Source: JAZGER01 sp036480335
GTDB taxonomy: Bacteria; Pseudomonadota; Gammaproteobacteria; DSM-19610
Reading direction: 5' to 3'
Length of the DNA stretch: 64,000 nucleotides
NCBI GenBank assembly: GCA_036480335.1
Contig: JAZGGH010000005.1
Location: 22,119 to 86,118 of the forward strand
Shown here: piece by piece, positions 53,167 through 63,515 of the stretch
Numbering within the stretch: the stretch's first letter is position 1
How the letters are laid out: every line of letters starts with the position of its first letter
Translations under genes and position numbers: made by a program
Notes under the pieces: model-generated
The model's input: only the letters and a program-made list of their open reading frames with translations
Databases searched by the model: none
What the model was told of the DNA's origin: nothing

Positions 53167-54984
53167 CTATTCAGCAGGCATGGGTCTTGGAGGCACCCAA
53201 CTCTCTGCATATGCAAGATCATTGTCCGTTTTTTCAATTAAGTCTGTTTTAGCTCCCTGCCAGTTAACATCTGTCGTATCTATCAAATGGCATGTAGCTT
53301 GTGTCAAATCAGCCTCTGAAAAATTAGCCCGAATAAAATTCCCATGTGATAAATCAGCATAGAGCAGGCTTGCATTGCTAAAAATCGCACCTTCGCAGTT
53401 TGCTTCACGAAATTCCGCCCTGTCTAATCTTACGCCAGAAAAATCAGTTTGTTTAGCGCTTGCACCACTGAAACTAGCACAATGCATATCGCTTCCCGCA
53501 AACTTGGCCTGATCAATATTTGCTCCTGTAAAATCAGACGTGTAACATTGAGATTTTCGTGCAGTACATCCCAGCATATTTGAGTTTTCAAATCGAGTCT
53601 GGGTTAGATTAGCTTCATCTAAGTACGCAAAACTCAGGTCTGCAGAACTCAAATCTGAATCAGTAAAATCACAGCCATTAAGAGCCATGCCTTTAAAAAG
53701 GCTCTCACTAAGATCGCACAATTTGAATACGGTTTTAGCGATAATTACTCTGGTGAAATCGACCCCAATGAATCGGGTTGCTTCAATTCGAGTGGCTACT
53801 AAATTTACCCCTTCAATAATGGCATCATCCATTTCCGATGATACAATCGTGGCATCTTTAAAACAGGAGTCAGTTAAATCTGCCTGCACAAAGCTCGCAT
53901 GGGTTATTTGCGCCCCAGAAAAACTTGCATTTACCAACTTTGATTCTGAATAATCCACACCCAGTAAGTGGCATCGAATAAATTTTGCACCACACATATT
54001 AGATCTTGAAAAATCACATTCTGTAAATTTCATTTCACTAAAGTCGACAGCTGTCAGGTTACAATTACTGAAATTCGCTCCCTCAAGATTAGATTTTCGA
54101 AACAAAACCTGTCTTAAATCTGAATCCATAAAAGACACACCACGCATGTCAGATTCTGAAAAGTCCATACCCGCTAAATTACAATTAATAAATTTACATC
54201 GAATAAGACTTTTTGGCATTTCTTTAAATATTGAAACATCGATAGAGTCAAAAATAACACCATCAAATATTGCTCTGGAAAAATCAACATCGCCAAATTG
54301 CACATTGCGGAATTCTGTACCTTGTAACTGTGCGTTTTCAAAACGAGAATCACGTAAATCACAGCATTGAAATATTGTTCCCTTAAGAACTGAATTTATA
54401 AAATTAGACTGAGAAACCAAACAATTATTAAATTGTGTGGTACTACAAATCGTATTTTCGAAATCTGCATCACTAAAATCAACTCCATCAAACCTTGAAT
54501 CATTAATATTTGCATGCCTGAATATTGAATTTTTAAAGTTAGAAACTCCAAGGCTAAACCCCCGTACACCCGCTTCTATTAATGTTTTTTCTGTTTCGGC
54601 ATCGACCTTGAATTCTGCGAACGAATACTTGACATCTGAGCTATCCGTTACAGCCTGAGGACCACGAATTATCATCACGTCATTTAATTCACCATAATCA
54701 TAATTCGCATTAGCACTATTGCAATTATTGAGTATCGTACCTGACAGGTTTGCTTTAACAAATATTGCGTTGGCCAAGTTACAAGAATCAAAAATAGCAG
54801 ATGATAAGTTTGTCGAAGTTAAATTTGAACGCTGTAAATCGCATTCATTGAATAGCACTTCTTCTAACGTTTCTCCTTCTAACAGCACTTCACTCAAATT
54901 CGCTGAAGACACTACTGTACCCACTGCTTCAGCTTCTGCAGCAAGCAAGACTTTTAGTTCTTCTATGTTAGTTATAACTGCCAT
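53167..54984 (-). CDS. Large pentapeptide-repeat protein
   Basis: A 605-residue protein made almost wholly of A(D/N)LXX-type pentapeptide repeats from about residue 25 to 590, predicting a long right-handed quadrilateral beta-helix. There is no signal peptide. It lies between the DUF2169 and DUF3540 genes and starts 4 nt after the former. Such proteins occur with DUF2169 adaptors in T6SS islands, probably loading effectors or spanning the spike. The repeat count is over 100. Confidence 0.85.
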   Translation of the reverse strand: MAVITNIEELKVLLAAEAEAVGTVVSSANLSEVLLEGETLEEVLFNECDLQRSNLTSTNLSSAIFDSCNLANAIFVKANLSGTILNNCNSANANYDYGELNDVMIIRGPQAVTDSSDVKYSFAEFKVDAETEKTLIEAGVRGFSLGVSNFKNSIFRHANINDSRFDGVDFSDADFENTICSTTQFNNCLVSQSNFINSVLKGTIFQCCDLRDSRFENAQLQGTEFRNVQFGDVDFSRAIFDGVIFDSIDVSIFKEMPKSLIRCKFINCNLAGMDFSESDMRGVSFMDSDLRQVLFRKSNLEGANFSNCNLTAVDFSEMKFTECDFSRSNMCGAKFIRCHLLGVDYSESKLVNASFSGAQITHASFVQADLTDSCFKDATIVSSEMDDAIIEGVNLVATRIEATRFIGVDFTRVIIAKTVFKLCDLSESLFKGMALNGCDFTDSDLSSADLSFAYLDEANLTQTRFENSNMLGCTARKSQCYTSDFTGANIDQAKFAGSDMHCASFSGASAKQTDFSGVRLDRAEFREANCEGAIFSNASLLYADLSHGNFIRANFSEADLTQATCHLIDTTDVNWQGAKTDLIEKTDNDLAYAESWVPPRPMPAE

Positions 54985-54988
54985 GTTG

Positions 54989-57214
54989 CTACTTTGTAGT
55001 GCTCAACTTGGTCATTTTAATATTTGCCTGTGAAAAGTTTGTATGTGTTATCTCTGCGCCTAATAATTCCGCACCGTATAAATTTGCCAACCTAAAATCG
55101 GTATTCTTTAATATAGCCTTTTCGAGACTTGCTTCGTAAAGATTGCATTGCATCATACAGGTACCATCAAAATGGGCCTTAGCAAGTTTTGATTGCCGTA
55201 AATCTGAACATTTAAAATTTGCATCGGTAAGATCTGCAGATATTAAATTAACATCATGCATGTCGGCATAAGAAAAATCCGTCTGGATACATCGTGCACT
55301 TTCAAAATTTGCACCCTCCATTTGACAGCCTTTAAAAATAGCGCCAGAAAAATCGCAATTGTCCGAGGCGCGAACACCAGTCATATCTGCTTTTGTAAAG
55401 TTTCCGTAGATTGCTGTTGCTTTGTTAAGTGTGATGTTTTGTAATCGAGAACTCTCCATATTTACATGGTTTAAATCTGCTGATTCAAATGATGCGCGGG
55501 GGAGATTTGCATTAATAAACGATCCACTCCTAAGTTTTGCATTTCTAAAATCAGCCCCTGATGCCTGTACATTATTAAAATTCGCACTATCCGCTTTACA
55601 GGATTCAAGCACTGCATCTTCCATGTTAGCTCCTGTAAAGTTTACCTCAGATAAATCTGCGTCAGTCATATCAGCCTCTTGTAAACATGCATTCTTGAAA
55701 CTGGTTTTATGGAAATCAGACCCATTGAGTATGGCACCACTTAAATTTGCTGTTGAAAAATTAGAGTTGTTCAATATCATATTCGACAAATTAGCCTCTC
55801 GCAGATCGATTCCGTGAAAATCTATTCCATTAAGATCAAGGTCTGATAAATCCTTTTGAAAAAAACTTTTTCCATCAATAATATTTCTTTCCACCTGTTC
55901 CCGGGTCAAAGGCAGAAACTCTGAATCATCTAGTCCCATTTCCGCCAACAGTACAGCTTGTTGAGCTATATCCTCCTTTGTAGGCTCAGGGAGGTTGTCA
56001 GGATCGACACCTGACTCTATCAATAATTTTCTAGAATCCTCCTCAGCTTGAGCAAGAATGGCATCAACATCAAAATCCTCATTTTCACTCCCGGCCTCAG
56101 TCACATTGTCTTCAGGTTCTTCTGCAGTATATCTCTCATCTAGTTCAGATTTGCATTTTTGCAATAAAGCATATCCTTCGTCTACACTCATGGGATCGCC
56201 TTCAATATTTTCAGCGACAACTAAAATATCTTGAATATCTTGCATTTCTTCAGAATCAGTTCGTGACCACCCACGCCAGACCAACGTTGCCTGTTCAGCA
56301 TCCATATCAATTGCCAGCGTATCGAGTTCCATATTAATTTCCTGGAAAGATTTACCGATCGACGGATCTTTTGAATGAGTGCGAGTAAAACATCGTATCT
56401 TTATCCTCGGCAGTGTCGTGTGATAGTCAGATATTTCTGGATGCAGATTGGAAAATTGAAGTGATTCGTCACCACTAAGATAGCCGCTTATTTGCATTGC
56501 CTGCGGCGAAGAATTAAAGTAGGCAGGGTCAAAATCATCTGGAAACCATGGCCATTTTTTCTCCAGCCAATGTTTGTCGTAGGTACCCAACTTGCTCTTT
56601 CGCAAACTCCAACCAGAATTCAATGGTCCAAATCCAGCGGGCACCGGGACTTGCTTAGGAGAAGTAATATGCTGCCGTGGGCTTTCAATATTAGGTAATG
56701 GCCAAACGGTCGAACCATTTGCCAATACGGTTCTTGCAGAACCCTTACCGATGGGATTGCCCTCTATAACCGCACCACCAAAACTATTTTCATAACGCAA
56801 CTCAATTTTTTCGAAAGGTATCGGCTTAGTAGAAAAATATCCGCTAGCATTTCGTATCCAAAAACGATCTCCAAAGACATGAAGATTCATACTTTTCTCA
56901 GCGAGCATGAACTGAGTTAGGCACGAGGCAGTTTTTTGTCCCTGTGGGGCATAACAGTGCCCAACAAGACTGACATCCGTTTGTGGTTTGTAATAAACGA
57001 AGTCTGACGCATACCTTATACCACCCACTTGATGGTCATCATCCGCATAGTATTGATCACCCATTGCGTACGGCTGTTCTTCTTCTGCTCTCAGAACATC
57101 ACCATTATTTAATCGGAACAAGCCTTTGATGATAAACGTGGCGCTATAACCGGGATAATCCAACCGACCATTCAGGATAGCAAATTGAAAATCGGTACAG
57201 TTATAGATTTCCAC
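54989..57214 (-). CDS. DUF2169 adaptor fused to pentapeptide repeats
   Basis: A 741-residue protein. Residues 1 to about 330 are DUF2169 (VFGDRFWIR, PFEKIELRYENSFGG, NPIGKG), the family that acts as chaperone/adaptor for PAAR-like T6SS effectors. A Glu/Asp-rich linker (about 350-430) follows, then a pentapeptide-repeat beta-helix (about 450-741). It begins 60 bp after vgrG on the same strand. Confidence 0.88.
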   Translation of the reverse strand: MEIYNCTDFQFAILNGRLDYPGYSATFIIKGLFRLNNGDVLRAEEEQPYAMGDQYYADDDHQVGGIRYASDFVYYKPQTDVSLVGHCYAPQGQKTASCLTQFMLAEKSMNLHVFGDRFWIRNASGYFSTKPIPFEKIELRYENSFGGAVIEGNPIGKGSARTVLANGSTVWPLPNIESPRQHITSPKQVPVPAGFGPLNSGWSLRKSKLGTYDKHWLEKKWPWFPDDFDPAYFNSSPQAMQISGYLSGDESLQFSNLHPEISDYHTTLPRIKIRCFTRTHSKDPSIGKSFQEINMELDTLAIDMDAEQATLVWRGWSRTDSEEMQDIQDILVVAENIEGDPMSVDEGYALLQKCKSELDERYTAEEPEDNVTEAGSENEDFDVDAILAQAEEDSRKLLIESGVDPDNLPEPTKEDIAQQAVLLAEMGLDDSEFLPLTREQVERNIIDGKSFFQKDLSDLDLNGIDFHGIDLREANLSNMILNNSNFSTANLSGAILNGSDFHKTSFKNACLQEADMTDADLSEVNFTGANMEDAVLESCKADSANFNNVQASGADFRNAKLRSGSFINANLPRASFESADLNHVNMESSRLQNITLNKATAIYGNFTKADMTGVRASDNCDFSGAIFKGCQMEGANFESARCIQTDFSYADMHDVNLISADLTDANFKCSDLRQSKLAKAHFDGTCMMQCNLYEASLEKAILKNTDFRLANLYGAELLGAEITHTNFSQANIKMTKLSTTK

Positions 57215-57274
57215 AACACACTCCCCTGAATGAAATAGCGAAAATAAATATTATAGCTATGCAAGGGCGCAAGA

Positions 57275-59437
57275 TCACCCAATCTCAATCTTAGTGCCTG
57301 CTAAAACCAAAACTGGTGCATCTAACGTAACTGATGTTCCCGCTTTCAGCTCCGTATTATTTTTTGCAGAAAGCACAATATCTGCATTCCCATTCGCAGA
57401 AATGTTGCCACTCTTTTTCACCATCACCTGACTTTTACCGGACATAAACAATGCACGTTTTGCATTTAGCATTATTTTGGATTTCTCAGCGGCATATTCA
57501 ATTTTTGGTGCTTTCTCTGTTATGCTGATATCAGCATTTCTTTCAACTTTCTTATCTTTCATTCTCCTATAATCTTTATTTTGTGAGAAATTGACGCCTC
57601 GACTGATACCAAACTTCAACCCATAAAAGTCTGACCTTTTAGCCCCAAGAAAAAGATCATGCACAAGTCCACCATGGAACTTACTATTAATGCCATCATA
57701 CTTAAACTTTACAGGCCCTACTATATATTCGTCTTTAGTGCCGAACACTACTGTATTAACTTTACCCTCAATGGTAGTCCATTGGTCACCTTTAAATTGT
57801 TCTTTTAGATTACTTGACGAACCTATGAAAATACTCTTCCCAAGCTCAATCACCGATTCGTGGCTAGGTGATCTGATTTTCATAGTACCTGCCACCGCAT
57901 CGGTTACTATTTCATTACCAAACCTATCCCGTATCTGAATACCCTCTTCATCATTCATTAATATTTCATTACCCGATGGCTGAGTAATATGAATAATTGG
58001 CGTACCAGCGCCATCCAGATTAATTTTGTTTTCCACATGATCCGTTATAACACTGTTATCGATACCCCCCGACCAAAGATCAGGCGGCATATTATCCGCA
58101 TTATAAACACGCCCCGTAATAATCGGACGATCCGGATCGCCTTCCAGAAAACTGACAATGACTTCGTGCCCGATATGCGGAACAAACATACTGCCCCAAC
58201 CACTACCAGCCGAATCTTGCGATACCCGCACCCAACAGGAATCTTCCTCATCTCTGTCCCAATAAAAACGGACTTTTACACGGCCATATTCATCAGCCAC
58301 ATCGTCAACCACGACTGCAGTTTGCGGACCTTGCACAACCGGTTTACTCGTCACACGAGCCGGTCGAAACGGTATCTGGCCGTCAATCGCCGTGAACTGG
58401 CATTGATAGACCATATCTGTCCCACCTGATCCTCCAGACAATGAGATTTCATAGGCGGCATCTATAACCAGGTACTCTTTGTTCTGATCTTTTCTGGGGT
58501 GATTTTCTAGCTTGAATAAACCACCATTGGACATTAATCTTACGTCCGTTACAGCGTTAATTTGATCTTCCTGAACATGCAATTCCTGAATACGTAAATC
58601 GGCATATTCACCCTTACTTTCCTCAAAACGATCTGCATATTCACCCGGGCAGTCATAAATCTCATATTCTGAACCCGTATTTTTTTTCTGAATTTGTTCT
58701 CGCACTCTGAGAGAGGCCTTCGGTCGTCTAAAATCATAATCATTTAAAGCATAAGCACCCGATTGCACTTCGCGGCGAATAAACCAGGAGGATATACAAG
58801 CCTCACTTTTCAAGTTAGTACTAGCTATTGGGTAGTATTTGACAGCATTATCACGGATTGGCCGATGTGCGTCACTAGAATCTGCAAGCACAATGCTGTG
58901 CTTACCATCTTCGTGAATGAAGTAGTAATAAATCCCCTCTTCTTCCATCAGGCGGCTGATAAAATTAAAATCTGTTTCGCGGTACTGTACGCAATAGTCC
59001 CAGGGCTTATGTTCCTCATTCAACTTATCGAGAATGTTACTAAAACCCTGATCCCTGAATATTTGTTTGATTATGTCAGGCACTGACAGTTTATGGAAAA
59101 GGCGGCAGTCGGCTGTGCGTGTTAGGAACCATAACCAGGGCCGCAGTGTTGCCTGGTAGCTGGCTCCTCCATCCTGCATTTGACCACTTTGTGAGAATGA
59201 ACTCACAATGCCGTTGAAATTCCGCACTTCACCATCGCCAGTGTTGAAATGCACAGTAACTGCCTGGCCCAGGATCTTATCGATATCGATTGCTTCGTTA
59301 AGACTCGAAAGCTCCAGGTCAAACTGGAAAAGTCGTCCTAGCGATTCATTACCATGAAAGGATGAAATAACTAACTCATCTTTAAGCGGGGTTGTTAGTG
59401 TGAGTGCAGTTTCACCCGCTGTTGGCTTTGTTGGCAT
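57275..59437 (-). CDS. vgrG: T6SS spike protein VgrG
   Basis: A 720-residue VgrG. The gp27-like region carries RLMEEEGIYYYFIHEDGKH and WLFLTRTADCRLF-type motifs; the gp5-like OB domain carries DEYGRVKVRFYWDRDEEDSCWVRVSQ and GWGSMFVPHIGHEVIVSFLEGDPDRP. The C-terminal needle ends in LDAPVLVLAGTKIEIG with no toxin extension. It heads the leftward effector island. Confidence 0.96.
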   Translation of the reverse strand: MPTKPTAGETALTLTTPLKDELVISSFHGNESLGRLFQFDLELSSLNEAIDIDKILGQAVTVHFNTGDGEVRNFNGIVSSFSQSGQMQDGGASYQATLRPWLWFLTRTADCRLFHKLSVPDIIKQIFRDQGFSNILDKLNEEHKPWDYCVQYRETDFNFISRLMEEEGIYYYFIHEDGKHSIVLADSSDAHRPIRDNAVKYYPIASTNLKSEACISSWFIRREVQSGAYALNDYDFRRPKASLRVREQIQKKNTGSEYEIYDCPGEYADRFEESKGEYADLRIQELHVQEDQINAVTDVRLMSNGGLFKLENHPRKDQNKEYLVIDAAYEISLSGGSGGTDMVYQCQFTAIDGQIPFRPARVTSKPVVQGPQTAVVVDDVADEYGRVKVRFYWDRDEEDSCWVRVSQDSAGSGWGSMFVPHIGHEVIVSFLEGDPDRPIITGRVYNADNMPPDLWSGGIDNSVITDHVENKINLDGAGTPIIHITQPSGNEILMNDEEGIQIRDRFGNEIVTDAVAGTMKIRSPSHESVIELGKSIFIGSSSNLKEQFKGDQWTTIEGKVNTVVFGTKDEYIVGPVKFKYDGINSKFHGGLVHDLFLGAKRSDFYGLKFGISRGVNFSQNKDYRRMKDKKVERNADISITEKAPKIEYAAEKSKIMLNAKRALFMSGKSQVMVKKSGNISANGNADIVLSAKNNTELKAGTSVTLDAPVLVLAGTKIEIG

Positions 59438-59639
59438 GGGAATAATCCTTCCTGTTTTTAATAGTTAGTTATTCCGAATATAATGAATTATCAATAGCAG
59501 GGCTATAATCCGCTTTCTCTGCATTGGTAAAATTTATATGTGTATAAGAGTATATGCCGATTGTCAGATTAATAAAGAAAAATATATCTGCATGCACACA
59601 TACGAAAAACTACAACTAAAAAGACAGTAAGAACACTTG

Positions 59640-60221
59640 CTACTTTTTCCCTGTTCCAGCCATAAAAATGCTAATGCATAAGCCTGCTATAGCACCATAT
59701 AAGTGAGCCACATTGGCGATGGGAGCTCCAATTAATTCTGCGCTATGCTCAGTCAGGTTTGGGTATATGCTGTCAAATAATAACTTCGCAGGAATACCGA
59801 TAATAATTGGCAGGCTGGAAATATAGTCTTTGCTTCTTAAAGCAAAACTGGCAGAAACGATATATAAACCGTATAGAGAACCCGATAACCCAGCGTACCA
59901 TTGTAGTGGTTTATTGAAACAATAGAGACCAATCCCCACCGTGAGCGAAGTAAGAAACAGAGAAACATAAAATGTTTTAACGCTCAAATAGTCTTTAAAG
60001 AGAAAGGCAATAAAAACAATACCGGCTAAATTCAGGAAAAGATGGAAATAATTTGTATGTACGAAACTACCTGTCAGTATTCGCCAAAACTCACCTGCAT
60101 GGATAGCTTCGCGATGAAAAATCAACTGGGACTGGAAACTCTGAAGGAATATCAATAATAATGAGAATATGAGCAGATGCCCGCAAATTGACTTCATAGC
60201 TGACTGGGTATTTGTACTCAT
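59640..60221 (-). CDS. rrtA: Rhombosortase-type rhomboid protease
   Basis: A 193-residue rhomboid-family membrane protein with about six helices. The active-site motifs are GLSGSLYGL (catalytic Ser) and NVAHLYGAIAGL (catalytic His), with FHLFLNLAG (the H...N motif) and WRILTGSFVH near the N-terminus. The small size and these motifs fit rhombosortase, which cleaves GlyGly-CTERM tails. A GlyGly-CTERM protein is encoded at 40737-43517, so this is the probable processing enzyme. It is monocistronic, between vgrG and the tRNA. Confidence 0.78.
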   Translation of the reverse strand: MSTNTQSAMKSICGHLLIFSLLLIFLQSFQSQLIFHREAIHAGEFWRILTGSFVHTNYFHLFLNLAGIVFIAFLFKDYLSVKTFYVSLFLTSLTVGIGLYCFNKPLQWYAGLSGSLYGLYIVSASFALRSKDYISSLPIIIGIPAKLLFDSIYPNLTEHSAELIGAPIANVAHLYGAIAGLCISIFMAGTGKK

Positions 60222-60331
60222 GAGTTTATATTTGCATTCTTAACCTGCTTATGATTAATGCGCACGATCACACTACCAACAGAGTATTTTAGAAAGAATG
60301 GGTTAAAAATGCAGATAGGTTATTGATTGTA

Positions 60332-60408
60332 TGGTCGGGACGGGAGGATTTGAACCTCCGACCACCTGCACCCCATGCAGGTGCGCTACCAGGCTGCGCT
60401 ACGCCCCG
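60332..60408 (-). tRNA. tRNA-Pro (anticodon GGG)
   Basis: A 77-nt cloverleaf read leftward from 60408. Acceptor CGGGGCG pairs with CGTCCCG (one G-U), D-arm AGCGCAGCCTGGTAGCGC, anticodon stem CCTGC/GCAGG with loop ATGGGGT (anticodon GGG), T-arm GGAGGTTCAAATCCTCC, and an encoded CCA end (60332-60334). Confidence 0.95.
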
Positions 60409-60475
60409 AAAGAAGGACGCTATCATACCGCAAAACCTTCAGGGGGTCAGAGTATTTAAAAAGTTTTTCAAATAT

Positions 60476-60832
60476 TCAGCGTTTCATGATCTGTAGCAGT
60501 TCTTCGAGTTCAATACGCATCTGGCGAACAATCTGCTGACGCTGGGAGACATCGTCTTTGGCTTCTTCTCCCGACAGTTTCTGGCGCGCACCACCGATGG
60601 TAAAACCCTGTTCATAGAGCAAGCCCCTGATCTGACGAATTAGAATAACATCATGGCGTTGATAATAACGCCGGTTGCCACGTCGTTTGACAGGTTTGAG
60701 TTGCGGAAATTCCTGTTCCCAATAGCGAAGGACGTGGGGTTTAACACCACAAAGATCACTCACCTCACCAATGGTAAAATAGCGTTTTCCGGGGATTGCA
60801 GGTAATTCGTTATTATTGCTGGCTTCCAGCAT
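60476..60832 (-). CDS. MerR-family regulator linked to ihfA
   Basis: About 118 residues from the ATG at 60832 (a GTG at 60844 is possible). N-terminal MerR helix-turn-helix (YFTIGEVSDLCGVKPHVLRYWE, RRGNRRYYQRHDV) and a short helical tail with no effector-binding cysteines. The pheST-ihfA-merR order is conserved in gammaproteobacteria. Target genes are not known. It overlaps the end of ihfA. Confidence 0.9.
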   Translation of the reverse strand: MLEASNNNELPAIPGKRYFTIGEVSDLCGVKPHVLRYWEQEFPQLKPVKRRGNRRYYQRHDVILIRQIRGLLYEQGFTIGGARQKLSGEEAKDDVSQRQQIVRQMRIELEELLQIMKR

Positions 60833-61112
60833 AAGCTTCCACACGCGCCTTTAGTTTTTGTCCGGGACGGAAAGTCACAACACGGCGTGCAGAAATCGGA
60901 ATTTCTTCACCGGTTTTAGGATTACGTCCTGGCCGTTGATTTTTCTCGCGCAGATCAAAATTTCCAAAACCAGACAGCTTGACCTGACTACCTGATTCCA
61001 GTGCTGCACGCACTTCTTCAAAAAACATTTCGACCAGTTCCTTGGCCTCACGCTTGTTTAAACCCACCTCATCAAACAACTTTTCCGCCATATCGGCTTT
61101 GGTCAGCGCCAT
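60813..61112 (-). CDS. ihfA: Integration host factor alpha subunit
   Basis: A 99-residue HU/IHF-family protein: MALTKADMAEKLFDEVGLNK, FFEEVRAALESG and the beta-arm GRNPKTGEEIPISARRVVTF. With IhfB it bends DNA at sites in promoters and recombination sites. Follows pheT by 2 nt. Confidence 0.97.
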   Translation of the reverse strand: MALTKADMAEKLFDEVGLNKREAKELVEMFFEEVRAALESGSQVKLSGFGNFDLREKNQRPGRNPKTGEEIPISARRVVTFRPGQKLKARVEAYAGSQQ

Positions 61113-61114
61113 AT

Positions 61115-63490
61115 CTATTCCCTCAATACTGCTGCATATTTACTCTGGAGTTGATTCATAATGTTTGCCACTATTGAATCCACATCCGCGTCCGCGAGTG
61201 TGCGTGAATAATCCTGTAAAATCAAGCTAAAAGCGATACTTTTACGCCCGGATTCTATGCCATCACCCTGATAAATATCGAAAACATTCAGAGTCTTCAG
61301 CAAGTCGCCCGCTGATTCTCTGATTGTCTGCATCAGGGTAGAAGCCGGAAGATCCACGTCCACCACTACAGACAAGTCACGGCGGATTGAAGGAAATCTT
61401 GAGGGTTTTTCAAAGCTTGGGACGTTTATTGTCAGTAATCTATCGGCATTGATCTCGAACAGGAAGGTTTCAGTACTTATTTCCAGTGATTTTGCCAGAG
61501 CCGGATGAATTCTACCCAGCCAGCCTATCTGCTCATCTTCATCCAGAATAGCGGCTGACTGGCCGGGATGCAGGGCTTCATGGCTACGCGCCTCGAAACG
61601 TACAGCCTCAGTATCGGCCAGCGCCAGCAACGCCTCAACATCACTTTTAACATCAAAATAATCAATTTTTCGTTCAGAGCCCTTTGCCCAGCCGGGTGGG
61701 ATCAGCGATCCATACACGACACCAGAAATAGTATTTATTTGTTTATATTCAGTATCTTGCTTAATAAACCTAAGACCATACTCGAATAGCCTTACCCTGT
61801 CCTGCTGACGTTGAATATTGAATTTCATGGCTTCCAGCAAACCAGCCCAGAGTCCGGTTCGCATAACGGACATTTCAGAGGATATCGGGTTTTTCAGTTT
61901 GATCGCATCCAGTGCCGGGTTGATCTTCTGATTCAGTTCGGTGTCAACAAAGCAATAGGTAATCGCTTCCTGATAACCCCGATCAACCAGCAGATTTTTC
62001 AATCGGCTTACAGGCACATCCGATTCGGGAATAGCTTTTGAGTGCGCGACAATACGCCCCTCAGGCACTGGGATATTGTTATAGCCGTATACGCGCCCAA
62101 CCTCCTCAATCAGATCTGCCTCAATGGCAATATCAAAACGCGCAGAGGGTGGTGTAACACGCCAGCCTTCAACGACTCTATCAAGCCGCATACCCAATCG
62201 TTGCAGAATATCGTCAATCTGCTCATCCGTCGGCAAAAAGCCTAACAAACGCTGTATACGTTTCCGACGCAGCAAGATTTCAGGTTTGTCCGGGATATTG
62301 GCAGTATGGTCAATCACTGGGCCCGCTCGGCCACCGACCAGTTCGAGCAATAATGCAGTCGCCCGCTCAATCGCCCGCAATGACAAATGTGGATCAACCC
62401 CACGCTCGAATCGGTGTGCTGAATCTGTATTCAAACCATAACTGCGTGCCTGACCGGCGATAGCCTGGGGTGTGAAATACGCCACTTCAAGAAACAGGTC
62501 GCTGGTTTCTGTAGAAATGCCCGAGTCTTTCCCACCCATTACACCAGCCAGTGCTAGAGGTTTCGACTGATCTGCAATCAGCACCGTATCTGATTTCAGA
62601 TCAATAACACTGTCATCCAGTAAGGTCAGCTTTTCACCTTCCTGAGCAAAACGCACTACAAGACTACCCTGCAATTTTTGCTGATCGAATGCATGCATGG
62701 GCTGTCCCAGCTCAAGCATCACATAATTGCTTACATCCACCACTGGATCAATGCTACGAATACCCCCACGGCGCAAACGCTCTCGCATCCACACAGGTGT
62801 TGTTGCCCGTTTCAAATCGATACCAATGATCTCGCGCCCCAGATAGCGCGGACAGGCTTCAGGCGCCTTAACCTGCACAGGGAAAGCATTATTGGTTGTG
62901 GCGATAACTGCAGGAATGTCTGGTATGTGCAGATCACAACCCGTTAACGTACCCACTTCCCGAGCGATGCCTTCCATGCCAAGACAATCACCGCGATTGG
63001 GTGTTAGATCGATATCTATAATATGGTCATCCAGCAACAGATAATCACGCAATGATGTACCGATCGGTGCATCATCCGCGAGCTCAATCAAGCCCTCATT
63101 ATCACCGCTTAATCCCAGCTCACTTGCCCCACACAACATACCGAAAGATGGCACGCCGCGAAGTTTGGCCTGTTTGATTTTCAAATTACCGGGCAACACA
63201 GCACCCACAGTCGCCAGCGCTGTTTTCAATCCGGCAGCGGCATTCGCAGCTCCACAGACGATTTGTACTGGCTCATCAGCACCGGTATTCACCTCACAGA
63301 CTCGTAATTTGTCGGCATCAGGATGTGGCTCGGCGGAGAGTATCTCAGCCACTATCACGCCTGAAAATTCGGCCGCGGCTGGTTCTATGGAATCAACTTC
63401 CAGACCCGCCATCGTCAGAGTTTCAGCAAGTGCTGCCGTATCCAGCTCGGGGTTTACCCATTCACGTAGCCAGGATTCACTGATTTTCAT
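61115..63490 (-). CDS. pheT: Phenylalanyl-tRNA synthetase beta subunit
   Basis: A 791-residue protein: MKISESWLREWVNPELDT, the EMAP/tRNA-binding domain (VAEILSAEPHPDADKLRVC), B3/B4 editing region, and the C-terminal anticodon-binding FDX-ACB domain (RFPSIRRDLSVVVD). With PheS it charges tRNA-Phe and edits mischarged Tyr. Confidence 0.97.
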   Translation of the reverse strand: MKISESWLREWVNPELDTAALAETLTMAGLEVDSIEPAAAEFSGVIVAEILSAEPHPDADKLRVCEVNTGADEPVQIVCGAANAAAGLKTALATVGAVLPGNLKIKQAKLRGVPSFGMLCGASELGLSGDNEGLIELADDAPIGTSLRDYLLLDDHIIDIDLTPNRGDCLGMEGIAREVGTLTGCDLHIPDIPAVIATTNNAFPVQVKAPEACPRYLGREIIGIDLKRATTPVWMRERLRRGGIRSIDPVVDVSNYVMLELGQPMHAFDQQKLQGSLVVRFAQEGEKLTLLDDSVIDLKSDTVLIADQSKPLALAGVMGGKDSGISTETSDLFLEVAYFTPQAIAGQARSYGLNTDSAHRFERGVDPHLSLRAIERATALLLELVGGRAGPVIDHTANIPDKPEILLRRKRIQRLLGFLPTDEQIDDILQRLGMRLDRVVEGWRVTPPSARFDIAIEADLIEEVGRVYGYNNIPVPEGRIVAHSKAIPESDVPVSRLKNLLVDRGYQEAITYCFVDTELNQKINPALDAIKLKNPISSEMSVMRTGLWAGLLEAMKFNIQRQQDRVRLFEYGLRFIKQDTEYKQINTISGVVYGSLIPPGWAKGSERKIDYFDVKSDVEALLALADTEAVRFEARSHEALHPGQSAAILDEDEQIGWLGRIHPALAKSLEISTETFLFEINADRLLTINVPSFEKPSRFPSIRRDLSVVVDVDLPASTLMQTIRESAGDLLKTLNVFDIYQGDGIESGRKSIAFSLILQDYSRTLADADVDSIVANIMNQLQSKYAAVLRE

Positions 63491-63515
63491 GGTTGTCTAA
63501 TCTCTTTAAAAAAGC

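Noticed and set aside
53180..55817. Plus-strand frames opposite the pentapeptide genes
   Set aside because: They are a by-product of the repetitive codon pattern of the beta-helix genes on the other strand.
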